In this document: positions 24,339 through 32,937 of the stretch, one piece after another
How positions within the stretch are numbered: the first letter of the stretch is position 1
How the letters are laid out: the number at the start of each line of letters is the position of its first letter
NCBI GenBank assembly: GCA_045611785.1
Contig: JAZKXV010000023.1
Coordinates: 58,793-122,792 of the forward strand
From: JAFTYO01 sp045611785
Lineage (GTDB): Bacteria > Pseudomonadota > Alphaproteobacteria > RF32 > CAG-239
Direction of reading: 5' to 3'
DNA length: 64,000 bases
Notes under the pieces: model-generated
The model's database searches: none
The model's input: the letters and a program-made list of their open reading frames with translations, nothing else
Told to the model about the DNA's origin: nothing
Translations under genes and position numbers: made by a program

Positions 24339-25412
24339 TCACATTTTATCAAAGTTAATTCTAGGATCTACCAATGAATATGTAATATCGCTTACAAGCT
24401 TTAACACAAGGCCTAAAAGGGCAAAAATATACAATGTTCCGAATATTACAGGATAATCTCTGGTCATAATTGCTTCATATCCCAATAAACCCAACCCGTT
24501 TAACGAAAAAACAACTTCAATTAACAGCGAACCGGTAAAAAGCATTTTAATTAACAGAGACGGAAAACCCGCAATAATAATCAACATAGCATTACGAAAA
24601 ACATGCTTATACAAAATCTGATTATCACTTAAGCCTTTTGAGCGTGCTGTTAATACATATTGCTTGCTTATTTCATCAAGAAACGAATTTTTTGTAAGCA
24701 TTGTTAATGTAGCAAAACCGCCAATAACAATTGATAATACAGGTAAAGTTATATGATGAAAATAATCTGTAATTTTTTGGAAAAAGCTCAAGCTCTCCCA
24801 GTTATCAGAAACTAAACCTCGCAACGGGAACCATTGAAAATATGTTCCTCCGGCAAAAAATACTATTAAAAACACTGCAAATAAAAACACAGGAACTGCA
24901 GAGCCGAATATGATTGCAACAGAAGACGTAACATCAAATTTTGAACCATCGCTCAGTGCTTTTTTAATACCTAGCGGAATAGAAATCAGATATATAATCA
25001 ATGTAGACCACAAACCTAATGAAACGGAAACCGGCATACGTTCAACAATAAGGCTACCGACATCCTTTCCTTTATAATAACTTTGCCCGAAATTAAAACA
25101 AGCATAGTCTTTTATCATTTTAAAAAATCGTTCATACCAAGGTTTATCAAACCCGAATTGCCTTTCAAGATCTTTTATTAAATCTTCCGGCACACCTTGT
25201 GAACCGCTATACCGCAGTTGAGAAGATGAGCTCTTAACATTTGCCGTTGCTGTAAACTGAGCTTTAGAATCGACATTAAGCCCTTGATATTTTGCCAGCA
25301 TATATTCAACAGGACCTCCGGGGGCGAGTTGTATAATTGCAAAATTAATTGATAAAATACCCAATAATGTAATCGGAATCAGCAATAATCTTTTTATTAT
25401 GTAATTTCTCAT
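24339..25412 (-). CDS. yejB: Peptide/microcin-C-type ABC transporter permease YejB
   Basis: A 357-residue inner-membrane permease of the DppB/OppB family. It opens with YIIKRLLLIPITLLGILSINF and has LAPGGPVEYMLA, about six membrane segments, the coupling-loop sequence LTARSKGLSDNQILYKHVFRNAML, and SLNGLGLLGYEA. The loop after the first segment (about residues 40-90) is long, as in YejB rather than OppB. It overlaps yejA by one base (TAATG). The expected partners yejE (second permease) and yejF (ATPase) do not follow; the next gene is convergent. Confidence 0.9.
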   Translation of the reverse strand: MRNYIIKRLLLIPITLLGILSINFAIIQLAPGGPVEYMLAKYQGLNVDSKAQFTATANVKSSSSQLRYSGSQGVPEDLIKDLERQFGFDKPWYERFFKMIKDYACFNFGQSYYKGKDVGSLIVERMPVSVSLGLWSTLIIYLISIPLGIKKALSDGSKFDVTSSVAIIFGSAVPVFLFAVFLIVFFAGGTYFQWFPLRGLVSDNWESLSFFQKITDYFHHITLPVLSIVIGGFATLTMLTKNSFLDEISKQYVLTARSKGLSDNQILYKHVFRNAMLIIIAGFPSLLIKMLFTGSLLIEVVFSLNGLGLLGYEAIMTRDYPVIFGTLYIFALLGLVLKLVSDITYSLVDPRINFDKM

Positions 25413-27211
25413 TATTTTGCCTCCAAACTTTTATCCCACCACAAAAAGGGTTGATATCCGATTTTTAATTTGGTATCCGGAATACCGAACTTGTTACGAT
25501 ACCCTACTCTATTTACTCCGGAATACCATTGGAAAATAAGATAATATTCATTCAACAATACTCTATCTAACGCTCTGATTGAAGCCTCATATTCTGATTT
25601 TGTTTGAGCTTTAACTATTTTTCCTATCAAAGCATCTGCCACTTCATTTTTTATGCCCATTATATTGTAGCTTCCTTTTGTGTCAGCTGATGCTGAGCCA
25701 AACATTTCCTTTAATTCGTTTCCGGGCATTTGACTTATGCGATACGACATTATCGCAATATCAAAATCAAAACTATCCATTCTGTTTTTAAATATATTAA
25801 CCTCTATTGTTCTAAATGCGGCATCAATACCAATTTTTTTCAAATTTGCAATAAAAGGCAACATCACTCTGGTAAAGGTTGCACCATTTGCAGAATTACT
25901 TATAATTTCAAACTTAAGAGGTTCACCCGTTGCAAGATGTGTCATTTTGCCATCAACAAAATCAAAACCTGCTTCTTTTAATAATTTAACCGCTGTTTTT
26001 AAATTATTACGCAGTTTTTCCGGTGTTGAATTATCCGGAAGCGAAAACTCTGTTGTAAAGATGCTTTCATCAAGCTTATCTCTAAATTGCTCTAAAATTG
26101 AAAGTTCTTCCCCTTCAGGTAAACCATATGCTTCCATTGAAGAGTTGGTAAAATAACTGTTTAATCTTTTATACTGATTATAAAACAATCTGTCATTAGC
26201 CCACTCAAAATTAAAAGCCAAATCTATTGCTCTGCGTACACGCTTATCCTTAAATTTATCTTTACGCAAATTAATTGCAAAGTGTTGTAAAACAGCAGGT
26301 TCGTTATGCTCAAAAGCTTTCTTTATAATGCTTGAGTTTTTAACCTGTTCATTATCATATCCCGTTGCCCAAATTTTAGCAATATATTCTTCTCGAACAT
26401 CAATATTACCTGCAAATAAAGCCTGTAAAGTAACTGTTGTATCCTGATAATAATCTATACGAATTTCATCAAAATTAAAATGTCCTTTTCTTGAAGGCAA
26501 ATCCGAAGCCCAATACTTATTATCACGCTCTAAAACAATATATTTGCCTGCGCTGAACTTTTTAATTTTATAAGGACCATTACCAAGCGGAATATCTAAT
26601 GTAGGTTTTGAAAAATCTTTATCACTCCAATATTTTGCTGAAAATATTTTTAATTGCGATAAAATTAAAGGAAGTTCTTTATTGTTTGAATCTTTCTTAA
26701 AATAAAATCTAACATGTTTATCATTTAATTTTTCAACTTTTTCAACATCAGAATAATATACTTTATAAATCGGGGCACCTTTTTGTGTTATGGCATTAAA
26801 ACTAAAAATCACATCATCTGCCATAATTTCTGTACCATCAGAAAATTTTGCATTTTCATCTATTATAAACCCGACATAATCAACGTTATATTCAAATTCT
26901 TTAGCTATCAGCGGATATACTGTAGCAATATCATCTGCCGGCGAATAGCCCAGGCTGTCCCATATTAAACCGGCAACTGTACCTGATGCCGTTCCCTTAA
27001 AAATAAACGGATTAAAATTATCAAAACCACCATACTCAGGTATGGTTATTTTTCCGCCTTTAGGAGCTTTAGGATTGACATATTCAAAATTTTTAAAATT
27101 GTCTTCATACTTAGGAGCATTATAAATCGATATATTTTTTTCAGCTGCATTAACAATAAAAGCATATAAAAGCAACAATACTGATATGCTATTTCTTATA
27201 ATTATCTTCAT
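25412..27211 (-). CDS. yejA: Periplasmic peptide-binding protein YejA
   Basis: A 599-residue family-5 solute-binding protein. A signal peptide (to about residue 23, IVNAAEKN) precedes a domain with KGGKITIPEYGGFDNFNPF, typical of YejA, and VRRAIDLAFNFEWANDRLFY in the middle. In enterobacteria, YejABEF imports microcin C and oligopeptides. It is translationally coupled to yejB and overlaps the end of the unknown membrane-protein gene upstream by 23 bases. Confidence 0.9.
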   Translation of the reverse strand: MKIIIRNSISVLLLLYAFIVNAAEKNISIYNAPKYEDNFKNFEYVNPKAPKGGKITIPEYGGFDNFNPFIFKGTASGTVAGLIWDSLGYSPADDIATVYPLIAKEFEYNVDYVGFIIDENAKFSDGTEIMADDVIFSFNAITQKGAPIYKVYYSDVEKVEKLNDKHVRFYFKKDSNNKELPLILSQLKIFSAKYWSDKDFSKPTLDIPLGNGPYKIKKFSAGKYIVLERDNKYWASDLPSRKGHFNFDEIRIDYYQDTTVTLQALFAGNIDVREEYIAKIWATGYDNEQVKNSSIIKKAFEHNEPAVLQHFAINLRKDKFKDKRVRRAIDLAFNFEWANDRLFYNQYKRLNSYFTNSSMEAYGLPEGEELSILEQFRDKLDESIFTTEFSLPDNSTPEKLRNNLKTAVKLLKEAGFDFVDGKMTHLATGEPLKFEIISNSANGATFTRVMLPFIANLKKIGIDAAFRTIEVNIFKNRMDSFDFDIAIMSYRISQMPGNELKEMFGSASADTKGSYNIMGIKNEVADALIGKIVKAQTKSEYEASIRALDRVLLNEYYLIFQWYSGVNRVGYRNKFGIPDTKLKIGYQPFLWWDKSLEAK

Positions 27212-28364
27212 TTATCCAACCGCCAAACGGATATGCAAAATTATTATCATCTAGAGTTTTTTTAGAAGTTGTAGGTTTTATTTCCATATCTTTTTCAGCT
27301 CTAAGAGTAAAACCAGCATCTTCATTCACGGAAGACATACTTAAACGAGGTGTTTTTCCTTCTTCAGTAGCTTGCTCCGAAACACCGAAATATGGATAAT
27401 CATCTTGAGTTTTTTCTTCATCATCCTGATAATTTTGAAGTCTTTGTTCAGGCGAATTCATACTTTTTTCTAAAGCTGCAAAAAAATCATCATCAGGATT
27501 TTTTTCCTCTTCTATATATATTTCTTTTGTTTTCTTAAATGGATTAATTTTTTTCCAAAAAGTTTCTTGTGTTTCGTTTCTTTCCGGTTCTTTCATTTCT
27601 AAAATGCGAGGAGAAACATCTATTTCTGCCTCTTTTTCTTCAACAACAGGTGTTGGATCATACGAATATTCAACAGCATCAACAACAGGTGCTAAAATAG
27701 AATACACTTTGCCCATTACCCCGGTTTCCAAAATGGTAATAAACACTCTGTCTCTATCGTGTTTTTCCAAAAGAGCACTCAAGTTTTGATATCTGTAACA
27801 AAATTCTAAAAGTGTACCCTTAAATACATCATCTTTTTTACATTTATCGGCTAAATATGTTGTAAAATCACTGTGAGTTTTTGATGTTTCAACCAACCTT
27901 TTAGCAATTGCCCAACGTTCTCCGTTTTTAACTTTTGCCCACAATTGTTCCATCTGTAAAGACGATGCTGCATTGCATCTTTGTACAATATCAGCCAAAA
28001 TTTCATTCATATCTGAAACAAAAACATCAAACTTATTAACCACAAACCCATCTTTAATTTCGTGTTCTGCATCAAGCATAACCCTAACGATAAGATCTGT
28101 ATAATCTTGATTTTTTTTCATTTGATTAAAAAGTTGTAAAAGCTTATTTTCTACACCTGAATTAGTTTTATATTGATACATTAAACCAAAAATTTGCCAC
28201 ACTGCCCAAACCGGAAGTATAATTAAACCTATATAAAGAGCAACATCAGAAACCGGTAATGAGCTTAAATCATTTCCGGCAAGCTTAGATGTTAAATATA
28301 ACACCATATAAGCTACCCACGTAATTGATGAAAAAACCGATACAAAAAATAAAACAGCTAACAA
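27189..28364 (-). CDS. Hypothetical inner-membrane protein upstream of yejA
   Basis: An unrecognised 391-residue protein. Two N-terminal membrane segments (about residues 1-23 and 42-66) are followed by a soluble helical region to about 235, with clustered charged helices, and then a long low-complexity acidic tail with Pro, Glu and Asp. It begins with TTG at 28364, supported by GGAG seven bases upstream; the next Met codon falls within the first membrane segment. Its end overlaps the yejA start by 23 bases, so the genes are probably co-expressed. No relation to peptide transport is visible in the sequence. Confidence 0.65.
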   Translation of the reverse strand: MLAVLFFVSVFSSITWVAYMVLYLTSKLAGNDLSSLPVSDVALYIGLIILPVWAVWQIFGLMYQYKTNSGVENKLLQLFNQMKKNQDYTDLIVRVMLDAEHEIKDGFVVNKFDVFVSDMNEILADIVQRCNAASSLQMEQLWAKVKNGERWAIAKRLVETSKTHSDFTTYLADKCKKDDVFKGTLLEFCYRYQNLSALLEKHDRDRVFITILETGVMGKVYSILAPVVDAVEYSYDPTPVVEEKEAEIDVSPRILEMKEPERNETQETFWKKINPFKKTKEIYIEEEKNPDDDFFAALEKSMNSPEQRLQNYQDDEEKTQDDYPYFGVSEQATEEGKTPRLSMSSVNEDAGFTLRAEKDMEIKPTTSKKTLDDNNFAYPFGGWINEDNYKK

Positions 28365-28535
28365 CTATCTACTCCAAAATAAAATATTTATCTTATATTA
28401 TTTAAATTTACTATCATTTTCAATCAAAATAATTATGTATTTGACAAGAAAAATTAACAGGTAAAAATTTTAGTGATGAAAAACTTAAAAAAAAATGCTA
28501 AGAATAGCTAAAGTTAAATTTTTAATGAGGAAAAA

Positions 28536-29510
28536 ATGGCAACAGATAATAACCAAGTTATATTGGATTTTGAAAAAAACATTGTTGAAATCGAAGAAAA
28601 GCTCGAGCATCTTAAAGCTTTAGCTAAAGATGAAGATATTGATATAACAGCAGAAATTAAAAGATTAGAGCAAAAGTTAAGCAGATCGTTAAACTCAACA
28701 TATCAAAACCTTACCGCTTGGCAAAAGGCTCAAATTGCCAGACATCCAAACAGACCACACTGTCTTGACTATATCAATGCTCTTATTGACGATTTTGTTT
28801 TACTATGCGGAGACAGACGCTTTGGTGATGACGAAGCGATGGTTGCCGGTATCGGTAAATTTGACGGAGTTTCAGTTGTTGTTATAGGCCAAGAAAAAGG
28901 CAATTCTATTGAAACTCGTATGAAATATAATTTCGGTATGGCAAAACCTGAAGGTTATCGCAAGGCACAAAGACTTATGGATATGGCAACACGCTTTAAT
29001 ATGCCTGTTTTATCTTTTGTAGATACTGCGGGTGCATATCCAGGTGTTGATGCCGAAGCCAGAGGTCAGGCTGAAGCCATTGCCTCTTCAATTGAAAAGT
29101 GTTTTCAAGTTAAAGCTCCTATAATTTCTACCATTATAGGTGAAGGAGGATCTGGTGGAGCTATTGCAATTGCAACAGCAAACGTTGTTTTAATGCTTGA
29201 ACACTCTATGTATTCGGTTATTTCTCCGGAAGGTTGCGCTTCAATTTTATGGCGTAGTGCTGATAAAACAAAAGAAGCAACAGAAGCTCTTAAACTTACC
29301 GCTCAAGATTTATTATCTTTAGGCATTATTGATGAGATTGTACCTGAACCTTTAGGTGGCGCTCATCGCGATGTTCAAATGACATTCAGCAATCTGAAAA
29401 AAGTGATTCAAAAGCATCTTAGCGAATTATCAAAATTCAGCGGCGAAGAACTTAAACAACAAAGAACCGAAAAGTTCTTTGAAATGAGCAGAAACTTAAA
29501 TAAAAAATAA
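28536..29510 (+). CDS. accA: Acetyl-CoA carboxylase carboxyltransferase subunit alpha
   Basis: AccA, with AccD, transfers the carboxyl group from biotin to acetyl-CoA, the first committed step of fatty acid synthesis. The 324-residue protein has the helical N-terminus (IEEKLEHLKAL), ARHPNRPHCLDYI, GCASILWRSADK, and the crotonase-core glycines in GEGGSGGAIAIATAN. Length is standard. It is transcribed alone and ends in a terminator; accD is outside this window. Confidence 0.97.
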   Translation: MATDNNQVILDFEKNIVEIEEKLEHLKALAKDEDIDITAEIKRLEQKLSRSLNSTYQNLTAWQKAQIARHPNRPHCLDYINALIDDFVLLCGDRRFGDDEAMVAGIGKFDGVSVVVIGQEKGNSIETRMKYNFGMAKPEGYRKAQRLMDMATRFNMPVLSFVDTAGAYPGVDAEARGQAEAIASSIEKCFQVKAPIISTIIGEGGSGGAIAIATANVVLMLEHSMYSVISPEGCASILWRSADKTKEATEALKLTAQDLLSLGIIDEIVPEPLGGAHRDVQMTFSNLKKVIQKHLSELSKFSGEELKQQRTEKFFEMSRNLNKK

Positions 29511-29530
29511 TTTTTTTAGATATTTTAACA

Positions 29531-29562
29531 AAAAAACTACCGTAGTTTTACTGTAGTTTTTT
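29531..29562 (+). terminator. Terminator after accA
   Basis: AAAAAACTAC (29531-29540) pairs with GTAGTTTTTT (29553-29562) around a 12-base loop that itself repeats GTAGTTTTAC, so a shorter alternative hairpin is possible. It ends in a T-run 20 bases after the accA stop. Confidence 0.7.
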
Positions 29563-29564
29563 TA

Positions 29565-29593
29565 TTGACACAAATTCAATAATGCACTATTGT
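29565..29593 (+). promoter_or_regulatory. Promoter upstream of the 29634 ORF
   Basis: TTGACA (29565-29570), 17 bases, TATTGT (29588-29593). It lies directly after the accA terminator, with transcription expected near 29600, about 30 bases before the ORF. Confidence 0.65.
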
Positions 29594-29633
29594 ATTAGAC
29601 AAATATCAGTAATTATGTTAAATTTTCGTGTTT

Positions 29634-30140
29634 ATGAGAGAGAAGAAAAAACTTTATGTAGACGCCAAACTAAGAGTGGTTCATGATGCGTCAAAAGCTG
29701 TTGCCATTGTAAATTTACTTAATGAACAACAGTTGCAAGTAATGTTCCTAGAGCCAATTGCTCACAACCTTTCGCTAAAATCTTCTGCTGATGCCTGCAG
29801 AAAATGGATTGCAAAAAACTATCCTAAATTCCGCAATAAAGGAACCGTAATTTTACCAACTCCTGAAATTTGCAGAATCGCAAACTCTAATGAGGACCAA
29901 ATTAAAATCCATTCTTGTCACACATCTCGTTTCATGATTGATAACCAGAAACACCTTACATATAGGGTTTTCATCAACGAGAAAGGCTTCACAGATTTTG
30001 GTTGGGGAAAAAAAGAAAATGTTTATGCCACACTCATTATCTACAAAGATAAATTTGAGAGCATAAATAAAAACATCAACTTTGACGACTATTTACTTCT
30101 CATGCCAAAGAGAAACCCTCAAAAAAAATCCGGTTATTAA
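29634..30140 (+). CDS. Hypothetical protein between accA and the ATP synthase operon
   Basis: I do not recognise this 168-residue soluble, basic protein. It has no signal peptide or membrane segment. Four cysteines (DACRKW, PEICRIA, HSCHTS) and a mixed alpha/beta pattern are visible. The ATG at 29634 is preceded in frame by GTG at 29628; neither has a recognisable ribosome binding site, though a good promoter lies about 40 bases upstream. The end of the gene forms part of a bidirectional terminator. Confidence 0.55.
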   Translation: MREKKKLYVDAKLRVVHDASKAVAIVNLLNEQQLQVMFLEPIAHNLSLKSSADACRKWIAKNYPKFRNKGTVILPTPEICRIANSNEDQIKIHSCHTSRFMIDNQKHLTYRVFINEKGFTDFGWGKKENVYATLIIYKDKFESINKNINFDDYLLLMPKRNPQKKSGY

Positions 30141-30151
30141 ACCGGATTTTT
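30122..30151. terminator. Bidirectional terminator at the end of the ATP synthase operon
   Basis: AAAAAATCCGGTT (30122-30134) and AACCGGATTTTTT (30139-30151) with a four-base loop. It lies between convergent genes and overlaps the last codons of the 29634 ORF; it serves atpC on the minus strand. Confidence 0.85.
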
Positions 30152-30152
30152 T

Positions 30153-30503
30153 CTATTTCTTAAAAGATTTCATTCGTTCTAATGCAGCTTGATAAAACTT
30201 ATTATCTTTTGCTTTTTCTTCAATAGTTTCAGCCGTTTCCTTTTGCAAGTCAATCAATCTTTCTGCTGCCACAAAACATGTATCATTTACAATATCTGCC
30301 ATACCGTTATTAATGAAATATTGTTTTGTTACTTCATTATTTTCATTAAGACATTGAATTAATCCGGTATTTAACAGCAATATCGTAGGAGCCCTATCTT
30401 TTATTACTGTTAAATTACCTTTTTCAAATGGTAAAACAACCTTATCGGAGGATTCTTTCACATAAACATTATCCGGTAAACAAATTGTCAGAGATATTGT
30501 CAT
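30153..30503 (-). CDS. atpC: ATP synthase F1 subunit epsilon
   Basis: A 116-residue protein following atpD, so the epsilon subunit by position and pattern: an N-terminal beta sandwich (MTISLTICLPDNVYVKESSD, then LLLNTGLIQCLNE and YFINNGMADIVND) and a short C-terminal helical part (ERLIDLQKET). Epsilon links rotor and catalytic head and inhibits ATP hydrolysis. The C-terminal helical hairpin is shorter than in E. coli, so inhibition may differ. I use the ATG at 30503, four bases after the atpD stop; a GTG at 30515 would overlap atpD. Confidence 0.88.
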   Translation of the reverse strand: MTISLTICLPDNVYVKESSDKVVLPFEKGNLTVIKDRAPTILLLNTGLIQCLNENNEVTKQYFINNGMADIVNDTCFVAAERLIDLQKETAETIEEKAKDNKFYQAALERMKSFKK

Positions 30504-30507
30504 AATT

Positions 30508-31995
30508 CTACGCACTTTCTTTCATTTTGTTTGCTTTTTCCATAGCTTGTTCTATGGTTCCTACCATATAAAATGCTTGTTCAGGAATATCATCATATAA
30601 ACCTTCTAATATCCCCTTAAAGCCTTTTATAGTGTCTTTAAGCTCAACAAACACACCTTTTGTACCTGTAAACACTTCCGCAACATGGAAAGGTTGAGAT
30701 AAAAATCTTTGAACTTTACGAGCTCTTGAAACAATAAGCCTATCTTCATCAGAAAGCTCATCCATACCCAAAATAGCAATGATATCTTGCAACGAATTAT
30801 ATTTTTGCAATAATTCTTGGACACCTCTGGCTACCGCATAATGTTCCTCGCCAACAATATCAGGAGATAAAACTCTTGAAGTAGAATCTAACGGATCAAC
30901 TGCAGGATAAATACCTAACTCAGAAATTTTACGTGACAATACAGTTGTAGCATCTAAGTGCGCAAAAGTTGTTGCCGGAGCGGGGTCTGTTAAGTCATCT
31001 GCAGGTACATATACTGCTTGAACAGATGTAATTGAACCATTTTTTGTTGATGTAATACGTTCTTGCATAGCACCCATATCAGTACCTAATGTCGGTTGAT
31101 ATCCTACCGCAGACGGAATACGACCTAAAAGTGCTGAAACTTCTGAACCAGCCTGTGTAAAGCGGAAAATATTATCAACAAAGAATAACACGTCTTGATG
31201 TGCTTCATCTCTAAAATATTCAGCTTGAGTTAAACCGGTCAAAGCAACTCTTGCACGAGCTCCAGGAGGTTCATTCATCTGGCCATATACTAAAACTGTT
31301 TTAGAGTTAGACCCATTTAAATCAATAATACCTGATTCTATCATTTCATGATACAAATCATTTCCTTCTCGAGTTCTTTCACCAACGCCGGCAAAAACAG
31401 AGTATCCGCCATGACCTTTAGCGATATTATGTATTAATTCTTGAATAAGTACTGTTTTTCCGACACCTGCACCACCGAACAAACCAATTTTACCACCTTT
31501 TGAATATGGCTCCAATAAGTCGATTACTTTAATTCCGGTTACTAAAATTTCAGTTTCTGTAGACTGGTCTGTAAAAGCCGGTGCTTCACGATGTATAGGA
31601 TAACATAATTTTGCATTAATTGCACCTCTGCCATCAACAGGCTCACCTATCACATTAATAACTCTACCAAGCATTTCAGGGCCGACAGGAACTTCAATCG
31701 GAGTACCTGTATTAACGACACTCATCCCTCTAACCAAACCGTCTGTAGTATCCATAGCAATGGTTCTAACTACTCCCTCGCCTATATGTTGTGCCACTTC
31801 TAAAACCAAGCGTTTTCCATGGTTGTCGCATTCTAAAGAGTATCCGATATTAGGTAAATCTTCAACTCTATCAAACTTAACATCAACCACAGCTCCGGTT
31901 ACCTGAGAAATATAACCGATGTTTGATTTTTTTTCATCTTTTTTCAATATTTCAAACATATCTTCGCTTAATGTATTTTCTTTTTTCTTTGTCAT
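30508..31995 (-). CDS. atpD: ATP synthase F1 subunit beta
   Basis: The catalytic subunit of F1, 495 residues. Clear motifs are the P-loop GGAGVGKTVLIQELIHN, VFAGVGERTREGNDLY, FVDNIFRFTQAGSEVSALLG, and LDATTVLSRKISELGIYPAVDPLDS. AAGGAG precedes the ATG at 31995. About 30 extra N-terminal residues, charged and Lys-rich, precede the usual start of the beta barrel (GYISQVTGAVVDVKF); other alphaproteobacteria have similar additions. It is the fourth gene of atpHAGDC. Confidence 0.98.
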   Translation of the reverse strand: MTKKKENTLSEDMFEILKKDEKKSNIGYISQVTGAVVDVKFDRVEDLPNIGYSLECDNHGKRLVLEVAQHIGEGVVRTIAMDTTDGLVRGMSVVNTGTPIEVPVGPEMLGRVINVIGEPVDGRGAINAKLCYPIHREAPAFTDQSTETEILVTGIKVIDLLEPYSKGGKIGLFGGAGVGKTVLIQELIHNIAKGHGGYSVFAGVGERTREGNDLYHEMIESGIIDLNGSNSKTVLVYGQMNEPPGARARVALTGLTQAEYFRDEAHQDVLFFVDNIFRFTQAGSEVSALLGRIPSAVGYQPTLGTDMGAMQERITSTKNGSITSVQAVYVPADDLTDPAPATTFAHLDATTVLSRKISELGIYPAVDPLDSTSRVLSPDIVGEEHYAVARGVQELLQKYNSLQDIIAILGMDELSDEDRLIVSRARKVQRFLSQPFHVAEVFTGTKGVFVELKDTIKGFKGILEGLYDDIPEQAFYMVGTIEQAMEKANKMKESA

Positions 31996-32015
31996 TTTTT
32001 TCTCCTTAAGAGTCA

Positions 32016-32936
32016 CTATTGTGCTTCGGCACCTGATATAATTTCGGTAAGTTCGGTTGTAATTGCTGATTGGCGAATGCTGTTATATTTTAATGTAAGA
32101 CTACTTATCATATCTTTTGCATTTCTGGTAGCATTATCCATTGCCGTCATTCTGGCACCTTGTTCTGACGCCTGTGAATTTACCATTGCCATAAAAATAT
32201 TATCTACCACTAACTTAGGCAACAACACTTCCAAAAGCTTTAACTTATCTGGTTCATACTCATAATATGCATCACCAACTTTTAATAAGCTTTCGTCAGA
32301 GTCTTCAACTTGTGAATATTTTTCTTCTAAAGGATAAATCTGTTTAACAACCATTTCCCTTGATAATGCCGAATGAAATTTACTATACACAAATTCACAC
32401 ACATCACAAAAACCATCATTACAATATTGTCCAATAATTCTGCCTAAATCTATTGCCTCATAATAAAACAAACCTTTTGCTGATACAGATTCATAATGTT
32501 CCGTTATAATATGTGTATAATCTTTTTTCAAAACATCATAAATCTTCTTACCATAGCATATTACTTTAACCGTTTTTCCGCTTTGCTGAAGCTCTTTTAT
32601 TCTTTTAATAGCGGCTTTACCGACATTTTGGTTATAACTTCCGCATAAGCCTCTATCTGATGAAAAAACAAACAATAAATATTGCTGAGCATCTGTTTTT
32701 TGACGCAAAACAGGAGGCATTACGTATCTAATATTTTTTTTGTTTTCTTCATATTTCATTGCGGCTAAAATTCTTTTAACAGTAATGTGTAACATGTCGG
32801 AATAGGGTTGGCTTTTTTCGACCATTATTTGAGCTTTACGCAACCTTGATGCAGCAACCATCTTCATCGCAGAAGTAATTTTCTGTGTTGATTTTATACT
32901 TTCTAATCGGTTGCGTAATTCTTTTAATCCAGCCAT
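32016..32936 (-). CDS. atpG: ATP synthase F1 subunit gamma
   Basis: The central stalk of F1, 306 residues. It starts MAGLKELRNRLESIKSTQKI followed by TSAMKMVAASRLRKAQ, and ends with SEQGARMTAMDNATRNAKDM and the C-terminal coiled-coil helix (YNSIRQSAITTELTEIISGA). The Rossmann-like middle contains FSSDRGLCGSYN. It lies one base after atpA and 20 bases before atpD. Confidence 0.97.
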   Translation of the reverse strand: MAGLKELRNRLESIKSTQKITSAMKMVAASRLRKAQIMVEKSQPYSDMLHITVKRILAAMKYEENKKNIRYVMPPVLRQKTDAQQYLLFVFSSDRGLCGSYNQNVGKAAIKRIKELQQSGKTVKVICYGKKIYDVLKKDYTHIITEHYESVSAKGLFYYEAIDLGRIIGQYCNDGFCDVCEFVYSKFHSALSREMVVKQIYPLEEKYSQVEDSDESLLKVGDAYYEYEPDKLKLLEVLLPKLVVDNIFMAMVNSQASEQGARMTAMDNATRNAKDMISSLTLKYNSIRQSAITTELTEIISGAEAQ

Positions 32937-32937
32937 T

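Noticed and set aside
25737..26156. Open frame of 139 codons antisense to yejA
   Set aside because: It has no ribosome binding site and no recognisable family, and yejA is a clear gene over the same span.
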